Source of the DNA: Methanoregula sp.
GTDB lineage: Archaea > Halobacteriota > Methanomicrobia > Methanomicrobiales > Methanospirillaceae
Direction: 5' to 3'
DNA length: 5,131 nucleotides
Assembly (NCBI GenBank): GCA_028711405.1
Contig: JAQTSH010000141.1
Location: 1-5,131 of the forward strand
The notes beneath the pieces are model-generated. The model did no database searches. It was not told the DNA's origin and saw nothing but the letters and a program-made list of their open reading frames with translations. How positions within the stretch are numbered: position 1 is the stretch's first letter; each line of letters starts with the position of its first letter. Below, piece by piece: positions 4,990 through 5,131 of the stretch. A program made the translations under genes and the position numbers.

Positions 4990-5016
4990 ATGAACATGAA
5001 TGGAGGACAGACATGA
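4990..5016 (+). CDS. Mini-ORF overlapping the start of the cysteine synthase-like gene
   Basis: An eight-codon frame encoding MNMNGGQT. Its second Met (4996) has GGAGG at 4983-4987, eight bases upstream. Its TGA overlaps the ATG of the next gene (ATGA at 5013-5016). It may be a leader peptide that couples translation to the downstream gene; its small size makes this tentative. Confidence 0.3.
   Translation: MNMNGGQT
5002..5007 (+). promoter_or_regulatory. Shine-Dalgarno site of the cysteine synthase-like gene
   Basis: GGAGGA lies five bases before the ATG at 5013. The 8-base block GGAGGACA is also present at 4983-4990, so the ribosome site is duplicated 19 bases apart. Confidence 0.65.
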
Positions 5017-5131
5017 GGTATTATGAGAATGTTGGAGAATTAATCGGGAATACCCCGTTAGTCAGGTTGAGGAAAGTGATGCCGGAAGGAACACGCCCGC
5101 TCGTGCTTGCAAAAGTCGAGAGCTTCAATCC
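5013..5131 (+). CDS. cysK: Cysteine synthase / cystathionine beta-synthase family PLP enzyme (3'-truncated)
   Basis: Only the first 39 codons and part of the next are in the window. The start MRYYENVGELIGNTPLVRL (IGNTPLVRL at residues 11-19) and VLAKVESFNP (31-40) are the hallmark N-terminus of fold-type II PLP enzymes that make cysteine from O-acetylserine and sulfide, or cystathionine from serine and homocysteine. The PLP-binding lysine, expected a few residues after FNP, lies beyond the edge. The insertion MPEGTRP before VLAK also occurs in cystathionine beta-synthase-like members, so the exact reaction is open and the symbol is the likelier of two. The start is fixed by GGAGGA five bases upstream. 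Its position divergent from tRNA-Cys and cysS supports a role in making cysteine for charging. Confidence 0.88.
   Translation, partial: MRYYENVGELIGNTPLVRLRKVMPEGTRPLVLAKVESFN

Larger units (their letters stand above)
4280..5012. other. Long divergent non-coding region
   Basis: About 730 bases between the leftward tRNA-Cys-cysS unit and the rightward cysteine synthase-like gene hold no convincing protein gene. AT-rich promoter-like blocks occur at 4365-4370, 4468-4482, 4529-4540 and 4657-4666. Several palindromes, a C/T-rich tract (about 4830-4851), and a strong hairpin plus T8 near the right end are also present. The base composition is patchy, more like regulatory DNA or a small-RNA gene than like decayed coding DNA. 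Confidence 0.6.

Noticed and set aside
1..5131. CRISPR array, insertion sequence or integrase-type mobile element
   Set aside because: No regularly spaced repeats, no transposase or integrase fragment, and no flanking terminal repeats were seen. Although tRNA genes are common integration sites, no second copy of the tRNA 3' end is present in the window.

Overview
The window looks like chromosomal DNA of a methanogenic archaeon, most likely a member of the Methanomicrobiales or a close relative. The main evidence is a methanogenesis marker protein 8 gene, found essentially only in methane-cycling archaea, together with an archaeosortase, archaeal-style Shine-Dalgarno sites (GGAG, GGTGA, GGAGGA) and T-rich terminators. 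Assignment to an order is inference; no marker here fixes the genus.

Left part (1-1739, + strand): a compact operon of three membrane or exported proteins. First comes the 3' part of an archaeosortase, cut by the left edge of the window. Next is a polytopic membrane protein with an HCPLC motif just after a signal-like segment. Last, with a 4-base ATGA overlap, is an anchored extracytoplasmic protein with a Cys-x-Cys-x-Cys cluster like that of PCYCGC-motif proteins. The operon suggests a cell-surface process combining C-terminal protein sorting with thiol or metal chemistry; that link is inference.

Middle (1740-2924): a 193-base gap with an inverted repeat and a T-rich stretch, then the stand-alone mmp8 gene (+). 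A short convergent intergenic region follows, with terminator-like signals on both strands.

Right part (2925-5131): a cysteine island. On the minus strand, a tRNA-Cys(GCA) gene lies 22 bases upstream of cysS (cysteinyl-tRNA synthetase). Divergent from them, after about 730 non-coding bases, begins a cysteine synthase/cystathionine beta-synthase type PLP enzyme (+), cut by the right edge. The tRNA has G instead of the expected U at the discriminator position and a U-U mismatch in the T stem. The synthetase has Asp where the family has a zinc-binding Cys. The long divergent region holds candidate TATA boxes, a perfect 12-bp palindrome, a strong imperfect hairpin followed by a T8 run, and a mini-ORF with its own Shine-Dalgarno site that overlaps the start of the PLP-enzyme gene. 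These features suggest regulated cysteine synthesis next to a tRNA-dependent cysteine-charging unit.
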